Assembly (NCBI GenBank): GCA_040285825.1
Contig: JAUPSS010000003.1
Span: 1,364,001-1,428,000 of the forward strand
Length of the DNA stretch: 64,000 bases
Reading direction: 5' to 3'
From: Eukaryota sp. TZLM1-RC
Taxonomy: Eukaryota > Metamonada: BaSk clade
The notes beneath the pieces were generated by a model. That model was given only the letters and a program-made list of their open reading frames with translations. It was not told the DNA's origin and made no database searches. A program made the position numbers and the translations under genes. Shown piece after piece: positions 49,470 through 58,931 of this stretch (position 1 is its first letter; every line of letters begins with the position of its first letter).

Positions 49470-52400
49470 TCATCTCCTCCTTGACTTTTTTGCTTTTGCG
49501 CCTTTCTTTGCGCCTTTTATCAGCCCACTGAACAGATCTTCCTTTTTTGTCTTCTTCTTCAACTGATTAGGTGTAAGCTTTACCACTGAAACCTTATCTA
49601 CACCCACAGCCGAGCCCTTCTTTAAGTTGTCGCCTTCGTCGTTATGTCTTCTTTTTCTGTTGCTTTTGACTTCAGATTCTACCTTGCCAGCTCTAATAAC
49701 AGTAGAAAGATCGGTAGAGTCTTCTTTTTTCTTGTCTGGACGGTCAATAACTACACGATCACGGTCGACTCTCACGTGATCATGATGACCACTTTTGACC
49801 TCCTTTTTTGAACCATTTCCAACGACCTGAACTCCCGTAATCTCCTCTTGTTCAAGCAAGTCAAACGTTCCAGGAAGGATAATTTGTTTAGGACCTTCAT
49901 GCATTTCCTCTTTTTTACTTGATTCCTTCATTTCTTTTGTCTTTCTAATTTGTCTCCTCAAATTCTTGTCGACAGCTTTAATTACCTTTGTAAAAGTGCC
50001 CAATTCAGCAATCAGACAAGCTTCTACACCAAATCTTTTAATGAATTTTTCAATAATAAAACGAATTAACTTGCTTGATTTGCTTGAATACTGATACCAA
50101 TATTGGAAATAAACCAAAACTTCAGGTAATAAAACAGAAGAAATAAGCTTTCTACCCCTATTAAACGATAAAAGCTTCTTAATTAAAACTAAAACACTTC
50201 TAAAGAATTCAAAAGATTTTTCTTCAGAGGTCAAGATACTGCTGATGTAATCACTGATCAAATTGAGTGAATCAGGAGTCAAAACAGAAGAATAATGAGC
50301 TACGAGCGCAGATAGTGCCATTACAGTAGACATTTTGTCTTCAGAATTCAACAATAATGAGCGGATCACATCATCAATTCCATCATTTTGAGCTGAATAA
50401 ATCCCCGCAATCTCAATCAGAACGTCACCTGCAGTTTTTTTGACCTTGGATGACGTGTTACAGAGACAAGAAACAGTATATTTTGCCCAATTACCTAGTA
50501 TGGTGGTATCATTAACAAAATGACATAGTGATTTTAAAAGGCGAAGGTAAGATCTTTTTTCACCTTCCTTGACAGTCAAAGGGTCAATATTGGAGGTCAA
50601 ATTAAAGACAGTTTCCTTGACTTTATTTGACTTCAAAGAGGAAAGGAAACTAGCTAATCGGAACAGTTTGTGGCGTAGTGATGAATCATCAATTGTAATC
50701 AATGACGTGATGCAATTGACAACGACAACTGCAGGTTGCTCAATCAATGATAAATCAGCATCACCTCTAAAGAAACTTGCCAAAGAAAAGACGTGGATCA
50801 AATCAGTGTAAACGTGTAGGTCAAAAAGGTCGTTGGAAGTCATCTTGTTCACGTGATTGATTGATTTTTTGATTGCTTCTGATAAAAAGTTCAAGACACC
50901 ATTGACAGGCGAAACAAAACAGACTGCATACAATGTTTCTAATAACTGTTTTCGAGTCTCACTTTTGAGCTGATTGGAGGTTTGATTGGACTTGGATGAC
51001 GTCATCAAAAGATTGATTAAAGTAACAATGATTTGTTTGCAATTGGGAAGTAATAATTTTTTATATTCCGAGGTGATGACGTGATCTACATTAACCAGCA
51101 TTGACTGCTGAGCTGTCGCTTCGTCATCACTATCATCATCACAGTCAGAATCATCTAATTCATCATCTGTCTTGAAATTTTCATCCTGATTTACTTCAAA
51201 AACTGATTGAAGTGATTCCTTTTCTGAAAAAGTCAAGCAAGATGATGTGATAAGATTGTAAAGAGATTTACAGGCAGGTAATATCATTTCTGTTGAATAG
51301 AAAGAATCCTTTAATTTAAAGCAATTTAATAAAAATTCAAAATAATTATTAATTTGATCTTTAAAGTCTCTACAATACAGACACAAAGAAGGTAAAGTTT
51401 CAATAATTTGAAAGGAAAGTAATTCAAGATCAGCAACTGCCTTCATCATTGGGTTATCACTTTTGACTGAGTTTTTGATTGTTTGAGCACGTGACTTGAT
51501 TGTCATTGATTGAGGGAGTAAATAATCAAAAAAGATTGATAGCTTTGAATTACTTGCACCCTGACCAATGCACCAAACTAACCAGGGCCTGGGGGTCAAA
51601 AGAGGGTCATTTTCAAGAAGATTCAACGGGAAAAGTTCTAAAACACGTTCAACCCCAAAACATTTGATCAAAGAAACCATCGTTGATTTGCCAACATTTA
51701 AAATAGACTCATTAAAAAAATAATCAGTGTTTTTGTCGTGATTATCTTGATTGTTACTATTCTTGGTAACATAAAGATGGGCATCATCTAAGAGTTTCCC
51801 GATGAATTGGGATAATTTTATTAAACAATTTTTATGAGATTCATTACAGATTGAAAATAGTTTACCTGAAATCGATAACAGATTGCTCCAAGCGAGCCGA
51901 GATTTAATCGAAAAACTATTTAATATTAAACTTGAAGTTTTGGTGACACATGTCAGCTCATCTTCATTTGGATTATTCGACAAAAAATTTCCTAATTTGA
52001 CCATTAATGAGTTACTTCTCTTTTGCATGGATAATATTGTTGATCTTGAATTAGAATCACATTGAGAAAGGAAAAGGGCAAGAATTTCAGGAATTTTGGA
52101 AAAAAACTGCTTTGAATGTGATTGATCGTAATCAATCTGATTGATTGCCTTACTGATGAAACTGTAAACAGAACCTAGACACTTTGGTGACGTCACATTT
52201 TGAGCTAGATTAATGAGCTCCCATGTCACCTCAAACGTGATATCTGAAACTACCTGCATTGCTAGTCCAAATGCTTTTATTATATCTTCACTTCCCTCAG
52301 AAGAGACATTCTTAATGAAAGAGAGAAGAGAAGAAGAGGGTTGGGGAGAGTCAAGGGAGAACAAACGGGGAAGAAGAAGTGAAGCACGAGAAGAAATGGT

Positions 52401-52856
52401 ATCAGAAGGGTGAGTTAGAAAGTAGAAAAGGAGGTCAGATAAAGACTTGGGTGATCGTGCAGAGAGAAGGGAAGGGGAAAGATAGGTGAGGAAAGAGACA
52501 GAAGCTGAAATAGCAGCAGGTATAACTGTTTCATCTTCAACAAAGGATTTTAGTATCTCGAGTAGGACGTCCGATGTGAGGATGGATTGTTTGATTAGAA
52601 TAGAGTCTGGTGTGACAGTGACCACGGCAGAAAAGAGGTACAAGATCGAGGAGAGTTTGGAAGTCGAATGAGAGCTTGGATTTTGGAGTAAAGAAAGTAG
52701 AGCTGCAAAGAATGAAGTAGCACTGGGAGGAAGTCCCTGTTCTTTAACCAAGGCTTCGATAGCAGAAAGTACAACAACACCCTCACCAGAATCATCTCTT
52801 GATAGAACATCATAGAAAATCCCATCTAACAATGAATCTAAATCAGTGAGATTCAT
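49470..52856 (-). CDS. RRP12: RRP12-like ribosome biogenesis/export factor (HEAT repeats)
   Basis: 1128 residues from the ATG at 52856; a longer frame from a GTG at 52916 is not used. Rrp12 is a HEAT-repeat protein that accompanies pre-40S and pre-60S particles and aids nuclear export. Helical repeats run through the whole protein. The NUC173-type centre reads KCFGVERVLELFPLNLLEND, then PRPWLVWCIGQGASNSKLSI, FFDYLLPQS and LLSFQIIETLPSLCLYCRDF, the expected order (x-L-P-L-N-L, W-L, LP-x-x-C). An acidic patch (DSDCDDDSDDEA) follows. The C-terminus has the VIKAVDKNLRRQIRKTK block and a Lys/Arg-rich end (KKGAKAKKSRRR), typical of the family's nucleolar tail. It is head-to-head with GPN3. Confidence 0.85.
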   Translation of the reverse strand: MNLTDLDSLLDGIFYDVLSRDDSGEGVVVLSAIEALVKEQGLPPSATSFFAALLSLLQNPSSHSTSKLSSILYLFSAVVTVTPDSILIKQSILTSDVLLEILKSFVEDETVIPAAISASVSFLTYLSPSLLSARSPKSLSDLLFYFLTHPSDTISSRASLLLPRLFSLDSPQPSSSLLSFIKNVSSEGSEDIIKAFGLAMQVVSDITFEVTWELINLAQNVTSPKCLGSVYSFISKAINQIDYDQSHSKQFFSKIPEILALFLSQCDSNSRSTILSMQKRSNSLMVKLGNFLSNNPNEDELTCVTKTSSLILNSFSIKSRLAWSNLLSISGKLFSICNESHKNCLIKLSQFIGKLLDDAHLYVTKNSNNQDNHDKNTDYFFNESILNVGKSTMVSLIKCFGVERVLELFPLNLLENDPLLTPRPWLVWCIGQGASNSKLSIFFDYLLPQSMTIKSRAQTIKNSVKSDNPMMKAVADLELLSFQIIETLPSLCLYCRDFKDQINNYFEFLLNCFKLKDSFYSTEMILPACKSLYNLITSSCLTFSEKESLQSVFEVNQDENFKTDDELDDSDCDDDSDDEATAQQSMLVNVDHVITSEYKKLLLPNCKQIIVTLINLLMTSSKSNQTSNQLKSETRKQLLETLYAVCFVSPVNGVLNFLSEAIKKSINHVNKMTSNDLFDLHVYTDLIHVFSLASFFRGDADLSLIEQPAVVVVNCITSLITIDDSSLRHKLFRLASFLSSLKSNKVKETVFNLTSNIDPLTVKEGEKRSYLRLLKSLCHFVNDTTILGNWAKYTVSCLCNTSSKVKKTAGDVLIEIAGIYSAQNDGIDDVIRSLLLNSEDKMSTVMALSALVAHYSSVLTPDSLNLISDYISSILTSEEKSFEFFRSVLVLIKKLLSFNRGRKLISSVLLPEVLVYFQYWYQYSSKSSKLIRFIIEKFIKRFGVEACLIAELGTFTKVIKAVDKNLRRQIRKTKEMKESSKKEEMHEGPKQIILPGTFDLLEQEEITGVQVVGNGSKKEVKSGHHDHVRVDRDRVVIDRPDKKKEDSTDLSTVIRAGKVESEVKSNRKRRHNDEGDNLKKGSAVGVDKVSVVKLTPNQLKKKTKKEDLFSGLIKGAKKGAKAKKSRRR

Positions 52857-52926
52857 AGTGAGCTTGAAGTTGGAGACAATTGAAATCAGTTCATGGTTTT
52901 CGCTTCCCTTCCACACAACTTATTTG
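52857..52926. promoter_or_regulatory. 70-bp bidirectional promoter region, RRP12/GPN3
   Basis: Only 70 bp separate the two divergent ATGs. Both transcripts must start in it or inside the opposite gene. It is AT-rich at the GPN3 end (TTATTTG just before the ATG); no TATA box or conserved initiator is obvious. Confidence 0.6.
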
Positions 52927-53709
52927 ATGGGAAAAATAGCACAATTTGTCGTTGGTCCAGCTGGTTCTGGTAAGAGTACTTATTGCTGGCAAATGTCAGA
53001 GCACTTCCACACCATTGGGCGTACTGTTCATATAGTTAACTTAGATCCTGCTGCTGAGTATTTACCTTATACACCTTCTTTTGATATCCGTAATCTTATA
53101 TCTTTAGAAGATGCTATGGAGGAAATGGACTTTGGACCAAATGGAGGACTCGTCTTTTGTATGGAGTATTTACTACAGAACATGGACTGGCTGGAGGAAG
53201 AACTCGGTAGCTATGAAGATGATTACCTTCTTCTTGACTGTCCTGGTCAGGTTGAACTATACACAAATGTTCCAATGATGAGACACTTAACAAAAACCTT
53301 TGTGAACTGGGGTTACAATATGGTTGGTATCTATTGTTTGGATTCAAACATAGTCCTAGACCCATGTAGGTTTATTTCGGGTTTTCTCACATGTGTCTCT
53401 ACCATGTATCAATTCAGTCTCCCACATGTCAATGTTCTCACCAAAACTGATTTGATTGCAGACAAGTCAAAGCTGGAAGAACTAGGTCCCAGTAACCCAG
53501 ACCTTTTAGATGACTTGGATAGAATTTCTACAGGTAAATATAGGCAACTCAACAGATGCATTGTTGATGTTTTACAAGAAAACGATGTCGTTAGCTTGTT
53601 ACCTGTCAATTACAATGATGAAGATTCTTTATCTAATTTGCTGTTGCATATTGATTTAGTTTCGCAGTATTTTGATGATGCAGAAGTCAAAGAAAGTTTT
53701 ATAGATTAG
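52927..53709 (+). CDS. GPN3: GPN-loop GTPase 3
   Basis: 260 residues from the ATG at 52927; the frame is open 27 codons further upstream but that part overlaps RRP12's start. GPN3 pairs with GPN1 in assembly and nuclear import of RNA polymerase II. Motifs: P-loop GPAGSGKST (10-18), VNLDPAAEYLPY (37-48), DIRNLI, the GPN loop FGPNGGLVFCMEYLLQNMDW (GPN at 70-72), switch II LLDCPGQVELYTNVPMM, and LTKTDLI for guanine recognition. Among the GPN1/2/3 paralogues the FxPNGGLVFCMEY-x-x-x-N-(F/M)-DWL block and the length fit GPN3. Divergent from RRP12 and tail-to-tail with the next gene at 6 bp. Confidence 0.93.
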   Translation: MGKIAQFVVGPAGSGKSTYCWQMSEHFHTIGRTVHIVNLDPAAEYLPYTPSFDIRNLISLEDAMEEMDFGPNGGLVFCMEYLLQNMDWLEEELGSYEDDYLLLDCPGQVELYTNVPMMRHLTKTFVNWGYNMVGIYCLDSNIVLDPCRFISGFLTCVSTMYQFSLPHVNVLTKTDLIADKSKLEELGPSNPDLLDDLDRISTGKYRQLNRCIVDVLQENDVVSLLPVNYNDEDSLSNLLLHIDLVSQYFDDAEVKESFID

Positions 53710-53715
53710 TTTAAT

Positions 53716-54648
53716 TTAATCTGTTTTATCTTGCTTAAGTTTTTCCAAATCTAATAATATATTATTTTCAACGGAGTTAAAATCTTCAATCATCATTAGA
53801 TTTGTTTCTGTTAAATATCTATTTTCCTCTTTTAATTTAGCACAGTATTGGTTTAAATATACATTTGCTTCTTTTAGTTTGTTGTTATTTGCCCTACTTA
53901 AATTATAATCATCCATTGTTAAAATCTCACAACTTATCCCAACCTCAGTTACAGATTTTTCAGATATAACCTCATGTCTTTGCTCAAAAGGGGTTAGTTT
54001 GAGGTCAACTGGTAAGTGTGGACTGCTGGCTACAGGGGAAACAATTTGTGTGTTTAGGAGTCTAAACTTAGATCCAGACGATATATTTTGAGAAAGATGG
54101 GCAGTTGAACCATTATGCGTTTTGGGGGTAGCCTGATTCACAAAAGATTGACTTGGAAACGTCAACTGGTGAAGTACGTTGTGAGAGTCCTGATTCTGAC
54201 CAACATGTTGAGCATAGACGAAATCTGTCTTCTCCTCATCGTTGTCAAAGAACCTTATTCTTGCAGATGGATTAAGACTTTCTTGTAAGTCCTGTTCATG
54301 TTGGCTGACACAGTCATCATCTTGTCGTGGTGATGGGATTAGTTCATGTGAGACAGTTTTAAGCAGCTGATCTCCAGATAGATTTGGCCGTTTTCGTTTT
54401 GGCAGGGATCTTGTTAGGGGGTGACTAATCTGAGGTTGTTGACTGTGTGGATTTTGTGTGAATGGTGTTGATCGGCTCAGTGTGAGCAAATCTTTACTAA
54501 TGCCTACACGATTTGAGGAACATGGGATGTGCTGTGAATGTGAAGAAGATGCAAAGAAAGCCTTCTGAGTTGATTCGAGTAGTCTGCGTTTTCGTGCTCT
54601 TATGAAGTCAGTCAATGAAGCTGAGACATACTGGATATCAAACAGCAT
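53716..54648 (-). CDS. hypothetical protein with C-terminal coiled coil (310 aa)
   Basis: ATG at 54648, stop 6 bp from the GPN3 stop. The N-terminal ~30 residues form a probable helix ending in a basic patch (DFIRARKRRLLEST). About 200 residues of Ser/Gln/His-rich disordered sequence follow, with a bipartite-like KRKR patch (LPKRKRPNL). The last ~70 residues are heptad-like (LSRANNNKLKEANVYLNQYC and KLKEENRYLTETNLM). The basic patches suggest nuclear location. No family is recognised. Confidence 0.7.
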   Translation of the reverse strand: MLFDIQYVSASLTDFIRARKRRLLESTQKAFFASSSHSQHIPCSSNRVGISKDLLTLSRSTPFTQNPHSQQPQISHPLTRSLPKRKRPNLSGDQLLKTVSHELIPSPRQDDDCVSQHEQDLQESLNPSARIRFFDNDEEKTDFVYAQHVGQNQDSHNVLHQLTFPSQSFVNQATPKTHNGSTAHLSQNISSGSKFRLLNTQIVSPVASSPHLPVDLKLTPFEQRHEVISEKSVTEVGISCEILTMDDYNLSRANNNKLKEANVYLNQYCAKLKEENRYLTETNLMMIEDFNSVENNILLDLEKLKQDKTD

Positions 54649-54944
54649 TTTAATGCTTTGCCGGGAAAATACACATAAAATAGTCCTCCACCTCCATTTC
54701 TATTGGTCTGTCACTAAGACCAACAAATCCAGTCTTTTGAATAGGCCCTTTGCATGAGTTTGCTCAAATTCAACGAACTGCCAATAAGTAGATATGACTA
54801 ACAACATCTAATAGTCATTGTCTATAACATTGTCATACAGAATGATTTTTCATTCATGATTTATAAATATCACAACGTTTATTCTGACACCAAAAAACAA
54901 CGTACTTGCATAAAAAGGTTATTTCCACTAATGTACAAAACAAG
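54649..54944. other. intergenic, nothing recognised
   Basis: 296 bp between two minus-strand genes; AT-rich, no open frame. It must contain the promoter of the 310-residue protein gene and the 3' end of SARNP. Confidence 0.35.
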
Positions 54945-55301
54945 CTAACTTTGTTCGAACCTCTTACGACGTTTTTCAAGCTTCTCTTCTGTTTGGCCGG
55001 GCAACAATTTGGATTGAGGCTTCTGTTGAGGCTTCTTCACTTTACTAGACTGGCGCTTTCTTGATGTAGGATTGGTTCGCTTTTTTTGTTCAGTAGTGGC
55101 CTGATCAGGAATACCAAATCGCTTAGCTCTGAGAGCAAGTCTCTCGCGATCAACTGCTTTTGCAAAATCCTCCTCTGAGAGCTCTTGGCCAAATTTTTCA
55201 AGACGAGATCGGACTTTGGCCTCTGCATCTGCTTTGAGGGAAGAAGAAGGTATTTCTGATAAAGGTGTGGTATCTGAAGTAGGTTGTTGATTCTCGGACA
55301 T
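54945..55301 (-). CDS. SARNP: SARNP/Tho1-like mRNA export protein
   Basis: 118 residues. Tho1/SARNP (CIP29) binds RNA and the UAP56 helicase and helps mRNP assembly for export. The Tho1/MOS11 C-terminal module is recognisable: KVRSRLEKFG, then RLALRAKRFGIP and, after a basic linker, KLEKRRKRFEQ. These repeated (R)-x-x-RF motifs are what contact UAP56. The N-terminal SAP domain of human SARNP is absent, as in short homologues. The start codon is about 35 bp from the truncated 5' end of a LINE B copy in opposite orientation. Confidence 0.8.
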   Translation of the reverse strand: MSENQQPTSDTTPLSEIPSSSLKADAEAKVRSRLEKFGQELSEEDFAKAVDRERLALRAKRFGIPDQATTEQKKRTNPTSRKRQSSKVKKPQQKPQSKLLPGQTEEKLEKRRKRFEQS

Positions 55302-55335
55302 CAGAAATATTAATAATAGAATTTATAGAAATTCA

Positions 55336-56640
55336 ATACTGAGTGGCGTCAAGCAAGGAGATTCATTGGTACCTCTTTTCTTCTGCCTGGAAATTCATTC
55401 AATTTTATTACAAATTCAAGCAATGTTTCCCTCATTAAAAATGATTGCTCACATGGATGGTGTGGTTTCAATAGGCGACTTAACGATAATGAAAAAAGCA
55501 ACTTTATGTTTTAACGAATCATTTAACAAAATTGGTCTTCAACTGAACTTATTTAAATGTGTTTTACTTTCAAGTTCTCCAATTTCAACATTAGTTGACG
55601 GAACTGAAATTCAACCCAAGTTATATTCATCTGATGCAATTGGTGATCTCAGTTCGTTCTTAGGCATTAATGATGAAATCTTCAAACAACTATTTGAAAA
55701 ATTGAATATGATTTCTGGAGAAATTGACCAAATGATGAAATTCGATATACAGAAACATATCATATTTAGCATAATAAGACTCTGTTCTAATTCAAATTTC
55801 AATCATATATTTCAATCTATTAATCTTCTTATCTCTAGACCGGTGGCCCAAATGTTCAATGAATTTTGTGCTAAAGTTTTGTCTCAACTGATAGTGTGTA
55901 AATTGTCCCAAATTCCCACTTATGCACATCTAGGTCCACATTATGGCGGTTCAGGTTGGACTAAGGCCTCAATTCTCACTTCATGTGTTTTTTTTGGTGG
56001 ATAGAGAAATGCAACATTTGAGTTTTCTGAAAGATTTGCAGATTGGAAAGACTTTTTGGTGACAATGCAAAGTTCTACTGTTTTTGCATTAAATGAAGAT
56101 ATTTTATAAATTGATACTGAAAAATGGAATCAATGATTTCCTCAATCATTCAATGACAATATTCCTGAACAAATTCATTTGAATTTAAAATACACACTTC
56201 AAACATTACAAAAACGAATGACGAAAATGTATGAAGATGCTTCTTTAAAACATTTATGCAGCTCTGCTGTTTTAGTTCAAGATCTTCTTTCATTACTATA
56301 AGAAAAAGGTCTGTGCGATAATAAGTCATCAGGTTCATCACTATTTGTCACCATTGTGCCACGAAAGTTTGGGCAATGTGCCTATAATGAAGCTTTTGTA
56401 ACAAAAGAGAAATTATATTTGAATATTCCCATTAATCAATTATTACAAAAACAAGTGTTTGTTCTACTTCATCACAGCTCACTTTACGTCAAGTTCACAA
56501 TTGTCCCAAATTGATAATGTATCGTTCTTCATTACATGATGCTTTTAGAGACACTGTTTTTAATATGGCACGAACTGCAAGAATTTCGTGTATCAAAGAG
56601 CCTCTGCTGAAGGAAACACTGTCATTCCGGTTTCAATAAT
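55336..56640 (+). mobile_element. non-LTR retrotransposon relic with reverse-transcriptase remnant, lineage B
   Basis: Starts in the reverse-transcriptase palm: LSGVKQGDSLVPLFFCLEI (box 4-type QGD), then MIAHMDGVV in place of the catalytic A-(Y/F)-x-DD, a thumb-like region (IGLQLNLFKC), YGGSGWTKASILTSCVFFGG, more stops, a finger start (around 56.47 kb, CPKLIMYRSSLHDAFRDTVF) and RISCIKEPLLKETLS. The second catalytic Asp is Gly (MDG), so the enzyme was dead or the site has mutated. It ends near 56.63 kb without the lineage B tail. This is the longest copy in the window and shows that the shorter tails belong to a LINE ORF with reverse transcriptase upstream. Confidence 0.82.
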
Positions 56641-56649
56641 TGCTGCAAT

Positions 56650-57010
56650 GATAAAATAAACTTTTTCAAACTAATTCAATGACAGTGCTTCTTAAAGCAA
56701 ATCCTCTTTGACGCGTATTTCTTGCCTAATTTTCTTATCCTATGAAAAACTGTGTCTCCAACATCATTATGTATAAAAGTAGGAATAATTCATAAAAAAT
56801 GATTAAGACCATGGTGAGTTTTGGAGACCAAATAAGTAACAATTAAAGACCAACAAATATTGGTTTCTTTGAATAGTAATTCGATAATCGGAATATTCGA
56901 TTTTAGTTTCACAATTATAGGGAAAGCATAATCAGTGCCGCATAATCCAAGACATGGAAGTGGAATGGATACAACAAGTAATAATGAATCAGCTCAATAA
57001 TAGATATAGA
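56650..57010 (-). mobile_element. possible fragment of another non-LTR retrotransposon
   Basis: Read on the minus strand, a piece includes DSLLLVVSIPLPCLGLCGTD, IPIIELLFKET, THHGLNHFL and then IPTFIHNDVGDTVFHRIRKLGKKY. The last piece resembles the post-finger HN-x-VRD block of lineages A and B (HNNVRDQIYVMCKSY). No finger cysteines are clear. Called only by this resemblance. Confidence 0.35.
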
Positions 57011-57142
57011 TTTTTGTAAAAACAGAGAGTGAAGTCTTCATCTAAAGCAACCAAAGTAAATGTTTCACAGCGCTGGATTTGTATTTATCGAAATCATATA
57101 TTGCATTTAATTAAAACTGTTTTAAAATAATGTTAAACCTAG

Positions 57143-57664
57143 TCAACCTAGAGAATATTTATTTCGTTGTAAAACATCAGCTATGTCAGTTCTACAAATA
57201 GGACATCGAGATGAAAACGAAAGAGCCTTCGAAATACACTTAAAGTGAAAAACATGACCAAAATCACATGGGAGGATTAAAAGCTTTTGCTTCGCGTTGA
57301 AATGATCTAAACAGATACAACAAGCTTCACCATTGGCATCACTTGCCAGAAAGGTTGGAAGAGTAGAAATTTCTTTTGGTGTTAATGTAGTCTGCGTCGT
57401 ATCAAGACTACGTAAGATTTCATAATCATTTGGACTAATTTCTCTCATTCCTAGGTACATGTGCACATGGAGAGGCAAAGCATCACTAGAAAACCCACTA
57501 GAAGATCTACACTTACATGACAAATAGAGTACTGCTACTAAAAGACAAAACACAATGTTAAATAATAAAAACAGGTGAATGGGATTCACATTAACTCTTG
57601 TTATCTCTTGTGCTATGGTAAGCACAACAGAAGTTAAACTGGTAAGAACGAAAGCACAGGACAT
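57143..57664 (-). CDS. membrane-anchored RING-H2 protein, probable E3 ubiquitin ligase
   Basis: 173 residues, ATG at 57664. A hydrophobic N-terminus (possible signal, MSCAFVLTSLTSVVLTIAQE) is followed by a transmembrane helix (~29-50, IHLFLLFNIVFCLLVAVLYL) and a cytosolic part with a C-terminal RING-H2 finger: CCICLDHF, then CDFGHVFHFKC and SRCPICRTDI. Spacing C-x2-C, C-x3-H, H-x2-H/C and C-x2-C fits RING-H2. A small membrane E3 acting in the endomembrane system is likely; the substrate is unknown. It ends in TAG. Confidence 0.8.
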   Translation of the reverse strand: MSCAFVLTSLTSVVLTIAQEITRVNVNPIHLFLLFNIVFCLLVAVLYLSCKCRSSSGFSSDALPLHVHMYLGMREISPNDYEILRSLDTTQTTLTPKEISTLPTFLASDANGEACCICLDHFNAKQKLLILPCDFGHVFHFKCISKALSFSSRCPICRTDIADVLQRNKYSLG

Positions 57665-57869
57665 TGAACACCATAGTGTTCAGGGTCGTAGGTAACGATT
57701 AGAAGGTATCTGAACAGACATCTTTTTTGATTGGTAAGTAATGATGTCCCCAATCGAAATATATAGATCTAAAGTTTGAAAGATCTTGAATCTAAGATTG
57801 AAAGAAATACGAAAACTTAGTGTAGACTTGGCCAGGGTCAGTGCAAAAATATTCATGTTGAAGCAAATG

Positions 57870-58110
57870 ACGAGCCTAGAATAAAAGACAATGAAATTGA
57901 AGAAGCTAATGTGGATAGAAACAAGCAACTTGCATTTATTGCTTTCCCATTTTCTATAAACTATCTGAGCAAAACAACACAAAAGATAATAGATAACTTT
58001 CTATAGGGCTCTCGACTACGACCTACCATCATCAATGGGCTTTCATTATTTGTTTATCATATATAGCACACTAAAAAAGCTATAGCAAGGAGGAAAGTAA
58101 ATCAAGTACG
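57870..58110 (+). mobile_element. non-LTR retrotransposon fragment, lineage B
   Basis: Plus-strand piece EIEEANVDRNKQLAFIAFPFSIN, then degraded GSRLRPTIING and a possible ARRKVNQ end. It matches the block between the endonuclease-like core and the C-terminus of lineage B (DIEEANADRN, FPFSINGRLS). A short dead relic. Confidence 0.65.
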
Positions 58111-58439
58111 GAAACTTTTATTTCAACAAATTGTGTCTTATATTTTGAACAATAAATAATAATTAAACAACAAAAAGAAATATCAAATAGAAAATAAAAT
58201 ATTCACTATTTTGTAAAAATCGAAAACTCCAGAAAATTCAAGTATCCATTATTGAAAATTGTTGCCGAAAAATTTCAAGGAATGTCAGAGTAGCCTTACT
58301 CCAATAATTGAACAAAATAAAATCAAAGGTACATAGATTTAATTAAGCATTAGAGTTTTCTGATTCGGTGTATCAAACAAATCTGTATTTTTCCCCAGCA
58401 AGAAGGACAATATTGACATGACACATCTAATATTCATTA

Positions 58440-58720
58440 AAATTGTTACCAGGGTCAGACACATAGAAGCTCTAGTGTAGCACGTACTGGCAATAATGGG
58501 GTCATCAAGAATTAATCTTGATGGCAAAGGTGCTAAAAAATATCCAATCGATAAGAATTATACATAAATTTTGGTCCCTGCCTAATAACTTTGCACCTAA
58601 ATGTCATAAAATGTTTACAATTCAAAAGATGAGTAAAGACGAGAATTTTGAGAATTATTTACATGTAAATGAGTAGGCAAATAAAATAAGGATAAAAAAC
58701 GAAAGGTGTTAAACAATCTA
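58440..58720 (-). mobile_element. non-LTR retrotransposon fragment, lineage A
   Basis: Minus strand: remnants of a finger region and of RLILDDPIIASTCYTRASMC (compare KLILDNPNIDSTRHNRASMG at 3.57 kb). The DNA follows the 16.9-17.13 kb copy closely. Many stops. Confidence 0.7.
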
Positions 58721-58931
58721 AGACACATTCAAATTATGGAAATCTGAGGAATGTGTTTGCAAACTAAGCCATTGTGAAGAGTAGCAACAATTGCTCCATA
58801 TTCACTCAAATTTTAACATACAGTATTTGACTATTGCCTCCTAAGCAACCCAATTCTTTGTTCAGAATAAACTATTTATTGTTCATAAAACTATAAACAC
58901 TCCTATCAACAAGACAAAAAACCCGCAAACC

